In this document: piece after piece, positions 26,734 to 35,640 of the stretch
How the letters are laid out: each line of letters opens with the position of its first letter
Position numbering within the stretch: position 1 is the first letter of the stretch
DNA from: Opitutaceae bacterium
GTDB taxonomy: Bacteria > Verrucomicrobiota > Verrucomicrobiia > Opitutales > Opitutaceae
DNA length: 64,000 nucleotides
Assembly (NCBI GenBank): GCA_016715765.1
Contig: JADJZJ010000026.1
Coordinates: 1 to 64,000, forward strand
Direction: 5' to 3'
Notes under the pieces: model-generated
What the model was told of the DNA's origin: nothing
The model's database searches: none
What the model saw: only the letters and a program-made list of their open reading frames with translations
Made by a program: the position numbers and the translations under genes

Positions 26734-26804
26734 GTAGCGCCCGGCCTCCGGACGGGCGGTTCATTGTCCGCCAGCGAAACGTCCGTCCGGAGGCCGGGCG
26801 CTAC
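26734..26804. repeat. GTAG...CTAC inverted-repeat pair
   Basis: GTAGCGCCCGGCCTCCGGAC and its complement face each other across about 30 bases, between the FAD oxidoreductase and AGE-family genes. Confidence 0.75.
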
Positions 26805-26852
26805 CCATATTGAGACGGATGGAATGAAGAAAGGGCTATGCGTTGATGAATT

Positions 26853-28097
26853 TCAGCGCGCAAGCGGCTTTTCCAACATCTCGATCTGCAGGATCAGGCT
26901 GCGGGGCAGATGAAAGGGATCCTTCACGGGCAGCGCGACGACGCCGGCCATGGGCGTGAAATCGCGGTTCAGCTTTTGCCGCCACTCGCCGTTTTCCCAG
27001 TCCACATAGCGCTCAAGGCACAGGTGCCAGACCTTTTCATACCAGTCGAGAAATACGGTCTGACGCGTCTCGTCCCAACCGCGCAGGGTGGAAATCAGAA
27101 TCTCGGTGTGCGGCCACCAGAGCTTGGAGTCGGCAAAACCCCACGCCACGGGCTCGCTGCCATCAATGTTCACGGCGAGGCGGAGGCCGCCAAATTCGCG
27201 GTCCCACCCGAGGTCCAGGTGCCGCAGCGTCAGGTGGTGCGCGAGCGCGGCGCGGGCCGGGTCCCGGCCGGTGTGAACGAGCACGTCGAGCTGGAACCAC
27301 ATGTCCTCGATCACGTGGCCGGGCACGACGACCTTGCCCGCGGGTCCGTCGAAGGGGCCGCCGTCCAGGCGCACATATTCACGGAGGCAATCCGTCTTCG
27401 CATCATAATGGAGCAGGAAAATCTCGTCCGCGAACCGCCGGGCCGCCTGCAGGTATTTCTCCTCGCCGAGCTGGGCGCCGATCTCGGCAAACTTGAGCGA
27501 CCAGATCATGGGAATGTTATGCGGTTTGGCCCCGGGGGGAATCGGATAGGGGAAATGCGGCAGCGTGTCGTAGGGCTGCGCGAGTTTCACGAGCACCGCG
27601 TCGGCCGTGCGTACGAGCCAGCGGCGGATTTCCGCGTCGCCCGTGGCGCGGTACAGCTCACTGAGACCGTAGATGGCGAAGCCGTCCACGTAGATGCTTT
27701 CATAGCCGCGCAGCACGCGCCCGTCCTGCGCGAGGAGGAGGGCCCAGCCCTGCTCCTTTTCCAGCCAGCCATGGCGCAGGCAGTACGCCGCGATGCCGCG
27801 GGCCCGCTCGAGCCAGACGGGATTGCGGTCGAGGGTGTTGTAGATCCGGGCAAACACCCAGACCGCGCGCCACTGGCTCCAGAGCCACTTGTCGCCGCTC
27901 AGGATCCGGCCGTCGTCGCTGATGCAGGTGCACAGCCCGCCCGCGGGATCAAAGGCATGGCGCTCCCAGAACGGGAGCACATGGCCGAAGAGATGGCGCC
28001 GCATCCACGCGGCGAGGGCCGTGCGTTCGCCGGCGCGAAGCCCGGTCAGGGCCTTTTCCAGATCAGCAGTCGTTGAAGCGGCGAGAGTGGAGCTCAT
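26853..28097 (-). CDS. AGE-family (N-acylglucosamine 2-epimerase) protein
   Basis: A 414-residue (alpha/alpha)6-barrel protein. Family motifs are WLWSQWRAVWVFARIYN near residue 75, VPGHVIEDMWF near 255 with a catalytic-type His, KLWWPHTE near 335 and DPFHLPRSL near 395. Members interconvert C2 epimers of GlcNAc/ManNAc, or of free glucose, mannose and cellobiose. The sequence does not decide among these. It lies between an M20 hydrolase and an FAD oxidoreductase on the same strand. Confidence 0.88.
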   Translation of the reverse strand: MSSTLAASTTADLEKALTGLRAGERTALAAWMRRHLFGHVLPFWERHAFDPAGGLCTCISDDGRILSGDKWLWSQWRAVWVFARIYNTLDRNPVWLERARGIAAYCLRHGWLEKEQGWALLLAQDGRVLRGYESIYVDGFAIYGLSELYRATGDAEIRRWLVRTADAVLVKLAQPYDTLPHFPYPIPPGAKPHNIPMIWSLKFAEIGAQLGEEKYLQAARRFADEIFLLHYDAKTDCLREYVRLDGGPFDGPAGKVVVPGHVIEDMWFQLDVLVHTGRDPARAALAHHLTLRHLDLGWDREFGGLRLAVNIDGSEPVAWGFADSKLWWPHTEILISTLRGWDETRQTVFLDWYEKVWHLCLERYVDWENGEWRQKLNRDFTPMAGVVALPVKDPFHLPRSLILQIEMLEKPLAR

Positions 28098-28258
28098 CCA
28101 AAGAAGTCGTTGATCTTAAGCGATTGCTTGCAGCAGGTTGGGGCGCACCGCTGGGGCGCCCTGGGCGCCGAGCGACGCCTTCGGCTCTGAGCTGGCTCCT
28201 TCACGCCAATCAGAATCCCGAATTCGACCAGCTTAACGGGCGATGCGCATGGCCTGCA

Positions 28259-29398
28259 TCATCGGGCCGACATCAAGCCGCGGTAAATCTTCTGCGCCAG
28301 GTCGAGTTGGGTGCGCTCCACATACTCGTCCTTGGTGTGGGCCTGTCCGAGGTGGCCGGGTCCTAGCACCAGTGTCGGCGCCCCGATCGCGGAGTAGTGG
28401 CTGGCATCCGTCACATAGGGCGCGCCGCGGCCCGTGCCGTCGAGTCCCTGCGCCGCCAGCAGCGGCTGCAGCCGGGCGAGCAAACCGTGCGAAAGCTCGT
28501 CGCCCATCGAGGGCACCACATAGAGCTGGTCGTGCTCCACCGCGTGCCCGGCCAGCATGGCTTCGCGCTCGGCCAGCACCTGGGCCGCGGTCTCGCCGGG
28601 GACGGTGCGGCGGTCGCACTCGATCTCGCACTTCTCCGGGATGATGTTCACCTGCGTGCCGCCGCGGATGACGTTCACGCTGAACGCTGCGCGGCCGGTC
28701 ATCGGGTGGCTCTTCGTCACGGTCGGCACGTAGCGGGATTCGAGGGTCTCGACGACCCGCAACATCGCGGTGATGGCGGAGCGGCCGTTCGAAGGCACGG
28801 AGGAATGGGCGGCGCGGCCGCGGGTGGTGGTGCGCCAGCGGATGACGCCGTTGTGCGCCGTCACGGGGTGCATCGAGGTCGGCTCGCCCACGATCACGCC
28901 GTCGAGCCGGGGCAGAAATTCCTTCAGCTCCTGCGCGGCAAAGGCCTGCGCTCCGGTCATGCGCGCCTCCTCGTCGGCGGCAAAGACCATCGCCACGTTG
29001 TGCGGCCGCACCGCGCTGCGCGCATAATCCTGCAGCGCCCAGAACATCGCCGCGCCGGAGCCCTTGGTGTCGCAGGTGCCGCGGCCGTGGATGCGGTCGG
29101 CCGTCACCGTCACCTTGAAGGGGTCCACCGTCATGCCGGCGACGCTCACGGTGTCGAGGTGGCTCTCGAAGAGCAGCCAGCGCGCCTCCGGCGCGACCTC
29201 GCAGGTGATGAGCAGGTTCTCGCCGCCGCCGGGCACGGGACAGCGCCGGGTCTTCAGGCCCCAGCCGTGCGCGAGTTTTTCGAGGTGGGCGATCAACGCC
29301 GCCTCGCCGCCCACCGGTCCGCCGAAGAACGGATTCACGGTGTTGTGCGCGATCAACTGCGCGAGCAGTTCCTCGCAGGAGGCGGGATTGGAGTTCAT
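28259..29398 (-). CDS. M20-family metallohydrolase (ArgE/DapE-like)
   Basis: A 379-residue amidohydrolase/peptidase of the M20 type. Zinc ligands and acid/base residues are visible: His80 and Asp82 in FESHLDTV, Asp110 in GTCDTKG and Glu143-Glu144 in AADEEAR. The dimerisation insert has TTRGRAAHSSVPSNGRSA. A late His in LGPGHLGQAHTKDEYV completes the site. Likely reaction is deacylation of an N-acyl amino acid or amino sugar derivative. The gene is only six bases from the aldolase gene before it, so they share an operon with the NAD-epimerase. Confidence 0.88.
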   Translation of the reverse strand: MNSNPASCEELLAQLIAHNTVNPFFGGPVGGEAALIAHLEKLAHGWGLKTRRCPVPGGGENLLITCEVAPEARWLLFESHLDTVSVAGMTVDPFKVTVTADRIHGRGTCDTKGSGAAMFWALQDYARSAVRPHNVAMVFAADEEARMTGAQAFAAQELKEFLPRLDGVIVGEPTSMHPVTAHNGVIRWRTTTRGRAAHSSVPSNGRSAITAMLRVVETLESRYVPTVTKSHPMTGRAAFSVNVIRGGTQVNIIPEKCEIECDRRTVPGETAAQVLAEREAMLAGHAVEHDQLYVVPSMGDELSHGLLARLQPLLAAQGLDGTGRGAPYVTDASHYSAIGAPTLVLGPGHLGQAHTKDEYVERTQLDLAQKIYRGLMSAR

Positions 29399-29404
29399 CA
29401 GGCC

Positions 29405-30451
29405 TCAACCCAACCACTTGTCCAGGTTGGCCGCCACAAAGGCGTCGTCCGTCAATTGCGGGTAGGCCTGGCAGACGCGCGTGAGTTCCTCAGCCTGGCC
29501 GGGGGACAGCTTCTCGTGCGGGTTGAGGCAGTTGATCGAGGGGACGAGGCCCTGCCGGCGCAGGACTTCCAGGATGCCCGGGATGCAGCCGGCGTACTTG
29601 TTGGCGGCGTCGAAGAGGGCCGCGTTCATGTCGGTCACGGCAATGGAGGTGTCGAGCCACTTGACGTCGATCTGCCAGCTCTGGCGGGCCTGCTTGATGT
29701 CGTTCAGCATCTTGACCGCCGCACTGGTCCACACGCCCCAGTGGCCGAGGAGTCCGCCCACGATGCGGCGCGTCACCTTCTTGCCGCCGGCCTGGAAGGT
29801 GAACGGCGTGAAAAGATCCACGACGATGCTGTCATCGTTGCCGGTGTAGAGCGCGATGTCGTCGCGGCCGGCCTCGGCCACGGCGCGCATCACATCGATC
29901 GTCTGGTAGCGGTTGAAGGGCGCCATCTTGATGCCGACGACGTTCGGGATCTCGGCAAACCGCCGCCAGAAGGAATAGCCCAGCAGCCGGCCGCCGGCCG
30001 AGGGCTGCAGGTAGAAGCCCACCACGGGGATCGTCTCCGCCACGCGGCGGCAGTGGTCGATCATGGTGTCCTCGGTGTCGTTCTTGTAGGCGGAAAGGCT
30101 CAGCAGGCCCGCCTGGTAACCATAGCCGAGCGCGGTCTCCGCCTCGGCCAGCGCCTGCTCGGTGCGGCCGCAGAGGCCGGAAATCTTGATGAAGGGGCGC
30201 GGGCGCTTCGCGAGTTCCTCGTCGATCGTGCGCGAAGCCAGCTCGAGCACGGGATTGAACAGGCCGTAATGCTGTTCGCGAATCTCGAACTGGGTGGAGT
30301 GCACGCCCACGGCAAGGCCGCCGACACCGGACGCGACGTAGTAGCGGGTGATCGCGCGCTGGTGGCGCTCGGAGAATTTGCGGTTCGCATCCAGCGCCAG
30401 GGGTTGCGCAGGGATGACGTGGCCGGCGAGTAGGTGTGTACGCAGATCCAT
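29405..30451 (-). CDS. Dihydrodipicolinate synthase/N-acetylneuraminate lyase family aldolase
   Basis: A 348-residue class I aldolase. The Schiff-base lysine is in VVGIKMAPFNRYQTID near residue 177, with VVGFYLQPSAGGRL just upstream providing the usual tyrosine. The N-terminus HVIPAQPLALDANRKFSERH replaces the common start and the C-terminus is about 50 residues longer than DapA, so it is a distant branch acting on some 2-keto acid. It starts seven bases after the NAD-epimerase gene ends and ends six bases before the M20 gene. Confidence 0.85.
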   Translation of the reverse strand: MDLRTHLLAGHVIPAQPLALDANRKFSERHQRAITRYYVASGVGGLAVGVHSTQFEIREQHYGLFNPVLELASRTIDEELAKRPRPFIKISGLCGRTEQALAEAETALGYGYQAGLLSLSAYKNDTEDTMIDHCRRVAETIPVVGFYLQPSAGGRLLGYSFWRRFAEIPNVVGIKMAPFNRYQTIDVMRAVAEAGRDDIALYTGNDDSIVVDLFTPFTFQAGGKKVTRRIVGGLLGHWGVWTSAAVKMLNDIKQARQSWQIDVKWLDTSIAVTDMNAALFDAANKYAGCIPGILEVLRRQGLVPSINCLNPHEKLSPGQAEELTRVCQAYPQLTDDAFVAANLDKWLG

Positions 30452-30458
30452 GGTCGGT

Positions 30459-31493
30459 TCAGAATTTTCCGTCGCGGGTTTCGAAATGGGTGGGCTTGCC
30501 GAGGAGCTTGCCGCCGGCCTGGAGGTAGTCGGCGATCATCTGCATCATCCGGTCCAATGACACCGTCGTGGGACCGAAGAGCCGGACGGATTCGCTGGCG
30601 TCGGAGATCCAGGCGGCCTCCGCCTCCTGGCCGGTGAGCTTCACGGGTTTACCGAGGAGCCGGCCGAACTGCTCGGCCACGGCGCGGATGGACAACTTTT
30701 CGGCGCCGGTGACATTGAGGAGCTTCGGCGGACTCGCGACCTGCTGCAGGCACTGGATGGCGCGGGCGCAGGCGTCACCCTGCCAGATGAGGTTGAAATA
30801 GCCCATCGTGACGTCGATCGGCTCGCCGGCCAGGATGCGGGTGGCGACATCCACCAGCACGCCGTAGCGCAGCTCGACCGAGTAATTGAGCCGGAACATC
30901 AGCTGCGGCGTGCCGTACTTCCGCGAGTAGTGGGTGAACACCCGCTCGCGGCCCACGCAGGTGCTGGCGTATTCGCCGAGGAAGGCGACCGGGGTCGCCT
31001 CGGTCGCGCCCTTGCCCGGGCCGCCGGTCGGCACGAAGGGATACACGCAGCCGGTCGAGAAGACCACGATGCGGGAGGCGCGGAATTTCTGCGCCACCAG
31101 GGAAGGCACGACGGTGTTCTGGATCCACGTCTCGTCCGGCGCACTGTCGGTGCCGAACTTCTGGCCTGCCAGATACTCGACGTTGGCCACCTCGGGCAGC
31201 TTCGCCACCTGCAGCGGGTCGGCGAGGTCGCAGGACACCGGGATGATGCCGAATTTTTCCAGTTCGGTTTTCGCCGCGGGCCGGCTGAAGCGCGAGACGC
31301 CGTAGACCTTGGCGGACTTGCCGGCGGCATCGAGCGCCCGGCGCAGCATCACGGCCAGCGAGGTGCCCATCTTGCCGCCCACGCCCAGCACCATGAAGTC
31401 GCCGTCCAGCGCCCGCACCGCCTCGATGGCGCCGGGCGTCGGCTCGGAAAGCAGGGTTTCAATCTCGTGATCGGTGAGTGGAGTTTTGGCCAT
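30459..31493 (-). CDS. NAD-dependent epimerase/dehydratase family protein
   Basis: A 344-residue extended SDR. The Rossmann motif is DFMVLGVGGKMGTSLAVML, and later elements include STGCVYPFVPTGG and a sugar-type C-terminal part (LLNVTGAEKLSIRAVAEQFG). The catalytic Tyr is less obvious than in UDP-sugar epimerases. I place the start at MAKTPLTDHEIE (31493). It heads the epimerase-aldolase-M20 operon, which is preceded by a 20-bp palindrome. Confidence 0.85.
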   Translation of the reverse strand: MAKTPLTDHEIETLLSEPTPGAIEAVRALDGDFMVLGVGGKMGTSLAVMLRRALDAAGKSAKVYGVSRFSRPAAKTELEKFGIIPVSCDLADPLQVAKLPEVANVEYLAGQKFGTDSAPDETWIQNTVVPSLVAQKFRASRIVVFSTGCVYPFVPTGGPGKGATEATPVAFLGEYASTCVGRERVFTHYSRKYGTPQLMFRLNYSVELRYGVLVDVATRILAGEPIDVTMGYFNLIWQGDACARAIQCLQQVASPPKLLNVTGAEKLSIRAVAEQFGRLLGKPVKLTGQEAEAAWISDASESVRLFGPTTVSLDRMMQMIADYLQAGGKLLGKPTHFETRDGKF

Positions 31494-31580
31494 GGGAAAG
31501 GGACGATGGACGGACGTGACCCGCCGTACAAGGCCGGGGGTGGCGGTATCCAACAGCGCGAAAGGGGCAGGTCAAACCTC

Positions 31581-31600
31581 AAGTAACCTTTTAGTTACTT
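31581..31600. promoter_or_regulatory. Palindromic operator candidate before the epimerase operon
   Basis: AAGTAAC-CTTTTA-GTTACTT, seven-base perfect arms around six bases, 88 bases upstream of the epimerase start. It stands out as AT-rich in GC-rich surroundings. Size and symmetry suit a TetR-type dimer, and a TetR gene ends 100 bases away. Confidence 0.55.
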
Positions 31601-31700
31601 TACGCTCGCTTCCCCTCCGGCCGGGCTCCACGTTACGGGCGCAATGGCGGCTTGCACGGCATCCCTCCCCCATCGATCCGGTCACCCGGCGGACCGGCCG

Positions 31701-32339
31701 TCAGTCCCGGGCCTTGATGCCGTCGAGCAGCAGCCGCGTGACATGCCGGATGCCCGCCTCGCGCACGGCCTCCGAGCCGAGGTCCAGCCGCAGGGACTGC
31801 GACAGGGTGTAGCGGTTCGAGCTGTAGATGAGGCAGAGGCCGATGAGGCTGATCAGCAGGTAACGCGCATCCATGTCCGCGCGGATGCGGCCCGCGGCGA
31901 TGCCGTCGCGCAGCAGCCGGCTGAGGGCGGTGAGCATCGGGTCCTTGCTGAGCCGGAAGTCCGCCTTCGCCAGCCCCGCGCCGTCGTTGAGGTTTTCCCA
32001 GAGCAGGAGGCGCACGAAATCCGGATGGTCGCGCAGGAAGTTGAAGTACGTGCGCACGATCTCCGCGGTGAGCGCGTCGAAGTCCGTGCGGTGCGAGAGC
32101 GTGTCGATCTCCACCAGTTCCAGGGAACGGTAGGCCTCCGCCAGCACGGCGTGGTAGAGCCGCTCCTTGTCGCCGAAGTAGTGGTAGACCATCCGCTTGT
32201 TCACCGCCGCCGCCGTCACGATCTCGTCCACCGTCGTGCCGTAATAGCCGGCGCGCGCAAAGCAGGTCATCGCCGCGCGCAGCAGCCGGTCGCGGGCCGG
32301 CAGGATTTTCCGGGAAGGCTTGGCGGGGACTTTGGGCAT
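31701..32339 (-). CDS. TetR-family transcriptional regulator
   Basis: A 212-residue regulator. The N-terminal helix-turn-helix reads FARAGYYGTTVDEIVTAAA and NKRMVYHYFGDKERLY, typical of TetR. The ligand-binding half includes VRTYFNFLRDHPDFVRLLLW, similar to RutR-like members that sense small metabolites. It is divergent from the amidohydrolase gene at 32419 with 79 bases between the starts, and upstream of the epimerase operon, so it probably controls one or both. Confidence 0.9.
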   Translation of the reverse strand: MPKVPAKPSRKILPARDRLLRAAMTCFARAGYYGTTVDEIVTAAAVNKRMVYHYFGDKERLYHAVLAEAYRSLELVEIDTLSHRTDFDALTAEIVRTYFNFLRDHPDFVRLLLWENLNDGAGLAKADFRLSKDPMLTALSRLLRDGIAAGRIRADMDARYLLISLIGLCLIYSSNRYTLSQSLRLDLGSEAVREAGIRHVTRLLLDGIKARD

Positions 32340-32418
32340 CGCCCCTCCTCGCTAGGCGGATTCCCGGCGCTTGTCACTATGTTCTCCCAACGCTAGCCTT
32401 TAACTCCCCTCCTCCATC

Positions 32419-33201
32419 ATGCGTATCATCGACGTCCATACCCATCCGGTTTTCCGCGGGCTCAGCCTGTTCGGCAAACCCACCAGCCTCAACCGCGTCA
32501 TCGCCCACGGCCGCCGCCACAACATCGTGCACATGATCGTGCTCGGCGACGTGCTGCTCTACGGCGCCACGCCGAACGCGGAGCAGCTGCGCAAGATCAA
32601 CAACGACACCATCAGGGTGGTGAAGGCGCGGCCCGACTACTTCACGGGCTTCATCTACCTGAACCCGCTGCTGGGCGAGCGTGCCAACATGGCCGAGGCC
32701 GAGCGCTGCCTGGCCGTCCCGGGCTTCCGCGGCATCAAGCTTGAGATCGCCAACAACTCCTCCCACCCCGCCATGCGGCATGTGGCCAAGGTGGCCCGCA
32801 CCTTCAACCTCCCCGTGCTGCAGCACAGCTGGAGCACCACGAACATCAAGGACCGCCAGCACCAGAGCGACCCGGCCGACACGGCCCTCTTCGCCCGGCG
32901 CAACCCCGACGTGAAGGTCATCATGGCCCACCTCACCGGCATCGGCTTCCGCGGCGTGCTGGAGGCCAAGGGCCTGCCCAACCTCTACATCGACACGTCC
33001 GGAGGCTACCCCGAGGAGTACCTGATCGAGTTCGCCGCGGAGCACATCGGCGCCGACCACGTCCTCTACGGCTCCGACCTCCCCATCCGCGAGAACAGCT
33101 GCACGATCGGCCGCATCCTCGACACCAAGCTCTCCGCCGCCGACAAGCAGAAGATGCTCTTCGGCAACACCGCCCGCCTGCTCAATCTCAACCTCAACTG
33201 A
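32419..33201 (+). CDS. Amidohydrolase family 2 protein
   Basis: A 260-residue TIM-barrel hydrolase/decarboxylase. The metal motif DVHTHP is at residues 5-10, a later His is in QHSWSTTN near 136 and IMAHLTG near 174, and the late Asp is in LYGSDLP near 223. Members of this family open lactones or remove carboxyl groups from aromatic and sugar acids. It has an intact frame and is the first gene of a plus-strand run running to 36.9 kb, divergent from tetR. Confidence 0.88.
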   Translation: MRIIDVHTHPVFRGLSLFGKPTSLNRVIAHGRRHNIVHMIVLGDVLLYGATPNAEQLRKINNDTIRVVKARPDYFTGFIYLNPLLGERANMAEAERCLAVPGFRGIKLEIANNSSHPAMRHVAKVARTFNLPVLQHSWSTTNIKDRQHQSDPADTALFARRNPDVKVIMAHLTGIGFRGVLEAKGLPNLYIDTSGGYPEEYLIEFAAEHIGADHVLYGSDLPIRENSCTIGRILDTKLSAADKQKMLFGNTARLLNLNLN

Positions 33202-33212
33202 GTCCCCACTTT

Positions 33213-33293
33213 GTCATTCTGAGCCAAGCGAAGAAACCAGTTCCGCCCCGCCCGCGGACATCGCCCTGGATTCTTCGCTCCGCTCAGAATGAC
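33213..33293. repeat. GTCATTCTGAG inverted-repeat pair
   Basis: GTCATTCTGAGCCAAGCGAA and TTCGCTCCGCTCAGAATGAC face each other. A single left arm of the same family occurs at about 45538. It lacks the GTAG ends of the main repeat class. Confidence 0.7.
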
Positions 33294-33326
33294 AGAATAA
33301 ACCAAAAGTCCCTCCACTTTACCGCC

Positions 33327-34085
33327 GTGCAACTCATCGATACCAACGTCAACCTCGGCCCGTGGCCGTTCACCCCTGTCCCGGACCGCACCGGTCCCGA
33401 GCTCGCCGCGCACCTTGCCGCCAGCGGCGTCCGGCGCGCCCTCGTCTCGCACCTGGGCGCCGTCTTCCAACCGGAACCGATGGTCACCAACCGGAAGCTC
33501 TTCGCCGCCGTGAAAAAGACAGCCGGCCTGCTCCCGGTGCCAGTCATCAATCCCGCGCTCGCCAACTGGCGCGAGCAGCTCGCGGAGTGCCTGGCCGCCG
33601 GCCCGATTCGCGCAGTGAAGATCTTCCCGAACTACCACAACTATTCCCTCGGCGCGCGGAAGCTCGATGCGTTCATGGCCGCCATCGCCGACGCCGGGCT
33701 GCGCCTGATCGTCAACGTCCGCCTCGAGGACGAGCGCCACAAATACTTCGCCCTGCGCATCAAGGGTGTGCCGGTGAAGCAGATGGACGCGTTTCTCGCG
33801 CGCAATCCGAAGCACCACGTCCTGTTCTCGGGCATCTACAAGGGCGAGATCGATAAACTCGCGCCCAAGTACAAAAACTTCTCGGCCGAGATCGCCTTCT
33901 GCGAGATCACCAACGTCCTCGAGGTCATGCTGCGGACCTTCCCCGCCCGCCGGCTCATGCTGGGGACCTGCACCCCCCTGCTCTCGACCCGCGGCAATGT
34001 CGACAAGCTGCGCTGCGCCCACATCCCCGCTGGAGCCAAGGCGCTGATCGGCGCGGACAATGCCCGGCGTTTCTTCAAACTCTGA
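33327..34085 (+). CDS. Amidohydrolase-like protein, metal site degenerate
   Basis: A 252-residue protein related to the preceding amidohydrolase. The start is GTG at 33327 (MQLIDTNVNLGPWPF). The usual D-x-H-x-H motif is changed to DTNVN, so two of the metal ligands are lost. Other parts keep the barrel pattern (AVKIFPNYHNYSLG, LIVNVRLEDERH, MLGTCTPLLSTRGN). It may be a non-catalytic partner of the upstream enzyme or a metal-independent variant. It is followed by the aminotransferase gene after 13 bases. Confidence 0.75.
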   Translation: MQLIDTNVNLGPWPFTPVPDRTGPELAAHLAASGVRRALVSHLGAVFQPEPMVTNRKLFAAVKKTAGLLPVPVINPALANWREQLAECLAAGPIRAVKIFPNYHNYSLGARKLDAFMAAIADAGLRLIVNVRLEDERHKYFALRIKGVPVKQMDAFLARNPKHHVLFSGIYKGEIDKLAPKYKNFSAEIAFCEITNVLEVMLRTFPARRLMLGTCTPLLSTRGNVDKLRCAHIPAGAKALIGADNARRFFKL

Positions 34086-34098
34086 TCCCCGTACCACC

Positions 34099-35328
34099 AT
34101 GAGCACCACGTCCACTCCCCCGCCCGTCCTCTCCCCGATCGTTGACGAACCCGTGCCGCAGCCCGTGCGCTGGGGCGACGCCGAACTCGAGCGCCTCGCC
34201 GCCATGGTGAAGCAGCCGTCGTTGTTCTACTACAACGGGCCCCAGACCAACGCGCTGCTCACGGACTTCCGGAAGCATTACCCGTTCAAGAACCTGTTCC
34301 CCTGCTCCTCCGGCACCGCCTCCCTGCACATCGCCGTCGGCGCCCTCCGGCTCCGCCCGGGCGAGGAAGTCATCGTCTCGCCCATCACCGACATGGGCTC
34401 GGTCATCGGCGTCCTCTACCAGCAGGGCGTGCCCGTCTTCGCCGACCTCGATCCGCGCACCTACAACATGGACCCGGGCTCGATCCGCCGCGTCATCACC
34501 CCGAAGACCCGGGCCATCATGGCCATCCATCTCGCGGGCAATCCCTGCGACATGACCGCGATCCTCGCCATCGCGAAGGAGCACAACCTCGCGGTGATCG
34601 AGGACTGCGCGCAGTCCTGGGGCTCCCGCCACCAGGGCACGCCGGTCGGCCTGATGGGTGACTTTGGCTGCTATTCGTTCAACGACTTCAAGCACATCGC
34701 CTGCGGCGACGGCGGCATCGTGGGCACGAACTCCGAGCGTTATGGCGCCGGCCTCTCCAAGTGGGGTGACAAGTGCTACGACCGCGCCGGCGGCACGCGC
34801 GACCCCGAGGAACTCGCGCCCAACTACCGCATGAGCGAGCCGCAGTCCGCCGTGTGCGTCGCGCAGCTCGGCAAGCTCGACGACATCGTCGCCCGCCGCA
34901 ACCGCGCGGGTTCGCTGCTCACCTCGCTCCTGCAGGACCTCCCCGGCGTGCTCCCGCCCGTCACGCGCGAGGGCAACTATCACAGCTACTGGTTCTATTT
35001 CATGCGCATCGACCCGGCCGTGCTGAAATGCACCCGCGCCGAGTTCGTGGCCGAGCTCCGCGCCCAGGGCGTGGCGGCCAACGCCGGCTACATCCCGATG
35101 CCGGTCTATCGCTACAAGGTATTCCAAAATCACAATTTCTTCGGCGGCGCGTGGCCGGTCCGCGATTGCGGCCTCACCACCATGGATTACCGCCAGGTCA
35201 GCTGCCCCGTCGCCGCGGCGATCCTGGAGGACGGCATCACCATGCCGCTCAACCAGGCGATGAGCGACCGCTACATCGAGAAGGTCGGCCGCGCCATCCG
35301 CACGGTCGCCGAGCGCCTGGCGAAGTAG
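34099..35328 (+). CDS. DegT/DnrJ/EryC1/StrS-family aminotransferase
   Basis: A 409-residue PLP-dependent enzyme. The substrate-binding start has YYNGPQTNALLTDF, the cofactor pocket PCSSGTASLHIAV and VIEDCAQSWGS, and the PLP-binding lysine is Lys198 in YSFNDFKHIACGDGG. This family transfers amino groups to keto sugars, cyclitols and related compounds. With the two amidohydrolases directly upstream it probably forms an operon for an amino sugar or cyclitol. Start chosen at MSTTSTPPP (34099). Confidence 0.9.
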   Translation: MSTTSTPPPVLSPIVDEPVPQPVRWGDAELERLAAMVKQPSLFYYNGPQTNALLTDFRKHYPFKNLFPCSSGTASLHIAVGALRLRPGEEVIVSPITDMGSVIGVLYQQGVPVFADLDPRTYNMDPGSIRRVITPKTRAIMAIHLAGNPCDMTAILAIAKEHNLAVIEDCAQSWGSRHQGTPVGLMGDFGCYSFNDFKHIACGDGGIVGTNSERYGAGLSKWGDKCYDRAGGTRDPEELAPNYRMSEPQSAVCVAQLGKLDDIVARRNRAGSLLTSLLQDLPGVLPPVTREGNYHSYWFYFMRIDPAVLKCTRAEFVAELRAQGVAANAGYIPMPVYRYKVFQNHNFFGGAWPVRDCGLTTMDYRQVSCPVAAAILEDGITMPLNQAMSDRYIEKVGRAIRTVAERLAK

Positions 35329-35349
35329 GGCGCAGCTTCGCTGATTAAT

Positions 35350-35568
35350 GTAGGGCGGGGATTCCGATCCCCGCCTTTTTCATTTCGCTCCAGAATCCCA
35401 TCTTACTCTTTCTCTTTATCGTTCTCTTTCTCCTGCCTTGGAAAGGCCCAAACCGGAGAAAGATAAAGAGAAAGAGGAAAGAGAAAGATTGGAATTCAGC
35501 GTGGGGTCGAAGGCGGGGATCCTCCTTCGCCAAGGCTATGAAGGCGGGGATCGGAATCCCCGCCCTAC
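35350..35568. repeat. GTAG...CTAC pair with a nested CTTTCTCTTT inverted repeat
   Basis: Outer arms GTAGGGCGGGGATTCCGATC and complement; the same family recurs at 45571-45645. Nested inside, at 35400-35490, TTACTCTTTCTCTTTATCG faces GATAAAGAGAAAGAGGAAAG. A third partial copy of the outer unit (AAGGCGGGGATCC) lies near 35511. The 312-base gap holds nothing else. Confidence 0.8.
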
Positions 35569-35640
35569 ATCTGCCCCCTCCCGCCCGCGGCTTGCCAGCG
35601 CTCCGCGCGCCGGCATCTTCAGCCCCCGCCCCTCCCCACC

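Noticed and set aside
28397..30433. Plus-strand open frame of nearly 680 codons
   Set aside because: Antisense to the M20 and aldolase genes, with low-complexity His/Arg/Gly/Val content.
32340..32418. Second copy of the TetR palindrome in the tetR-amidohydrolase gap
   Set aside because: No AGTAAC-like half-site is present; only weak CTAGGC/GCTAGC similarity is visible.
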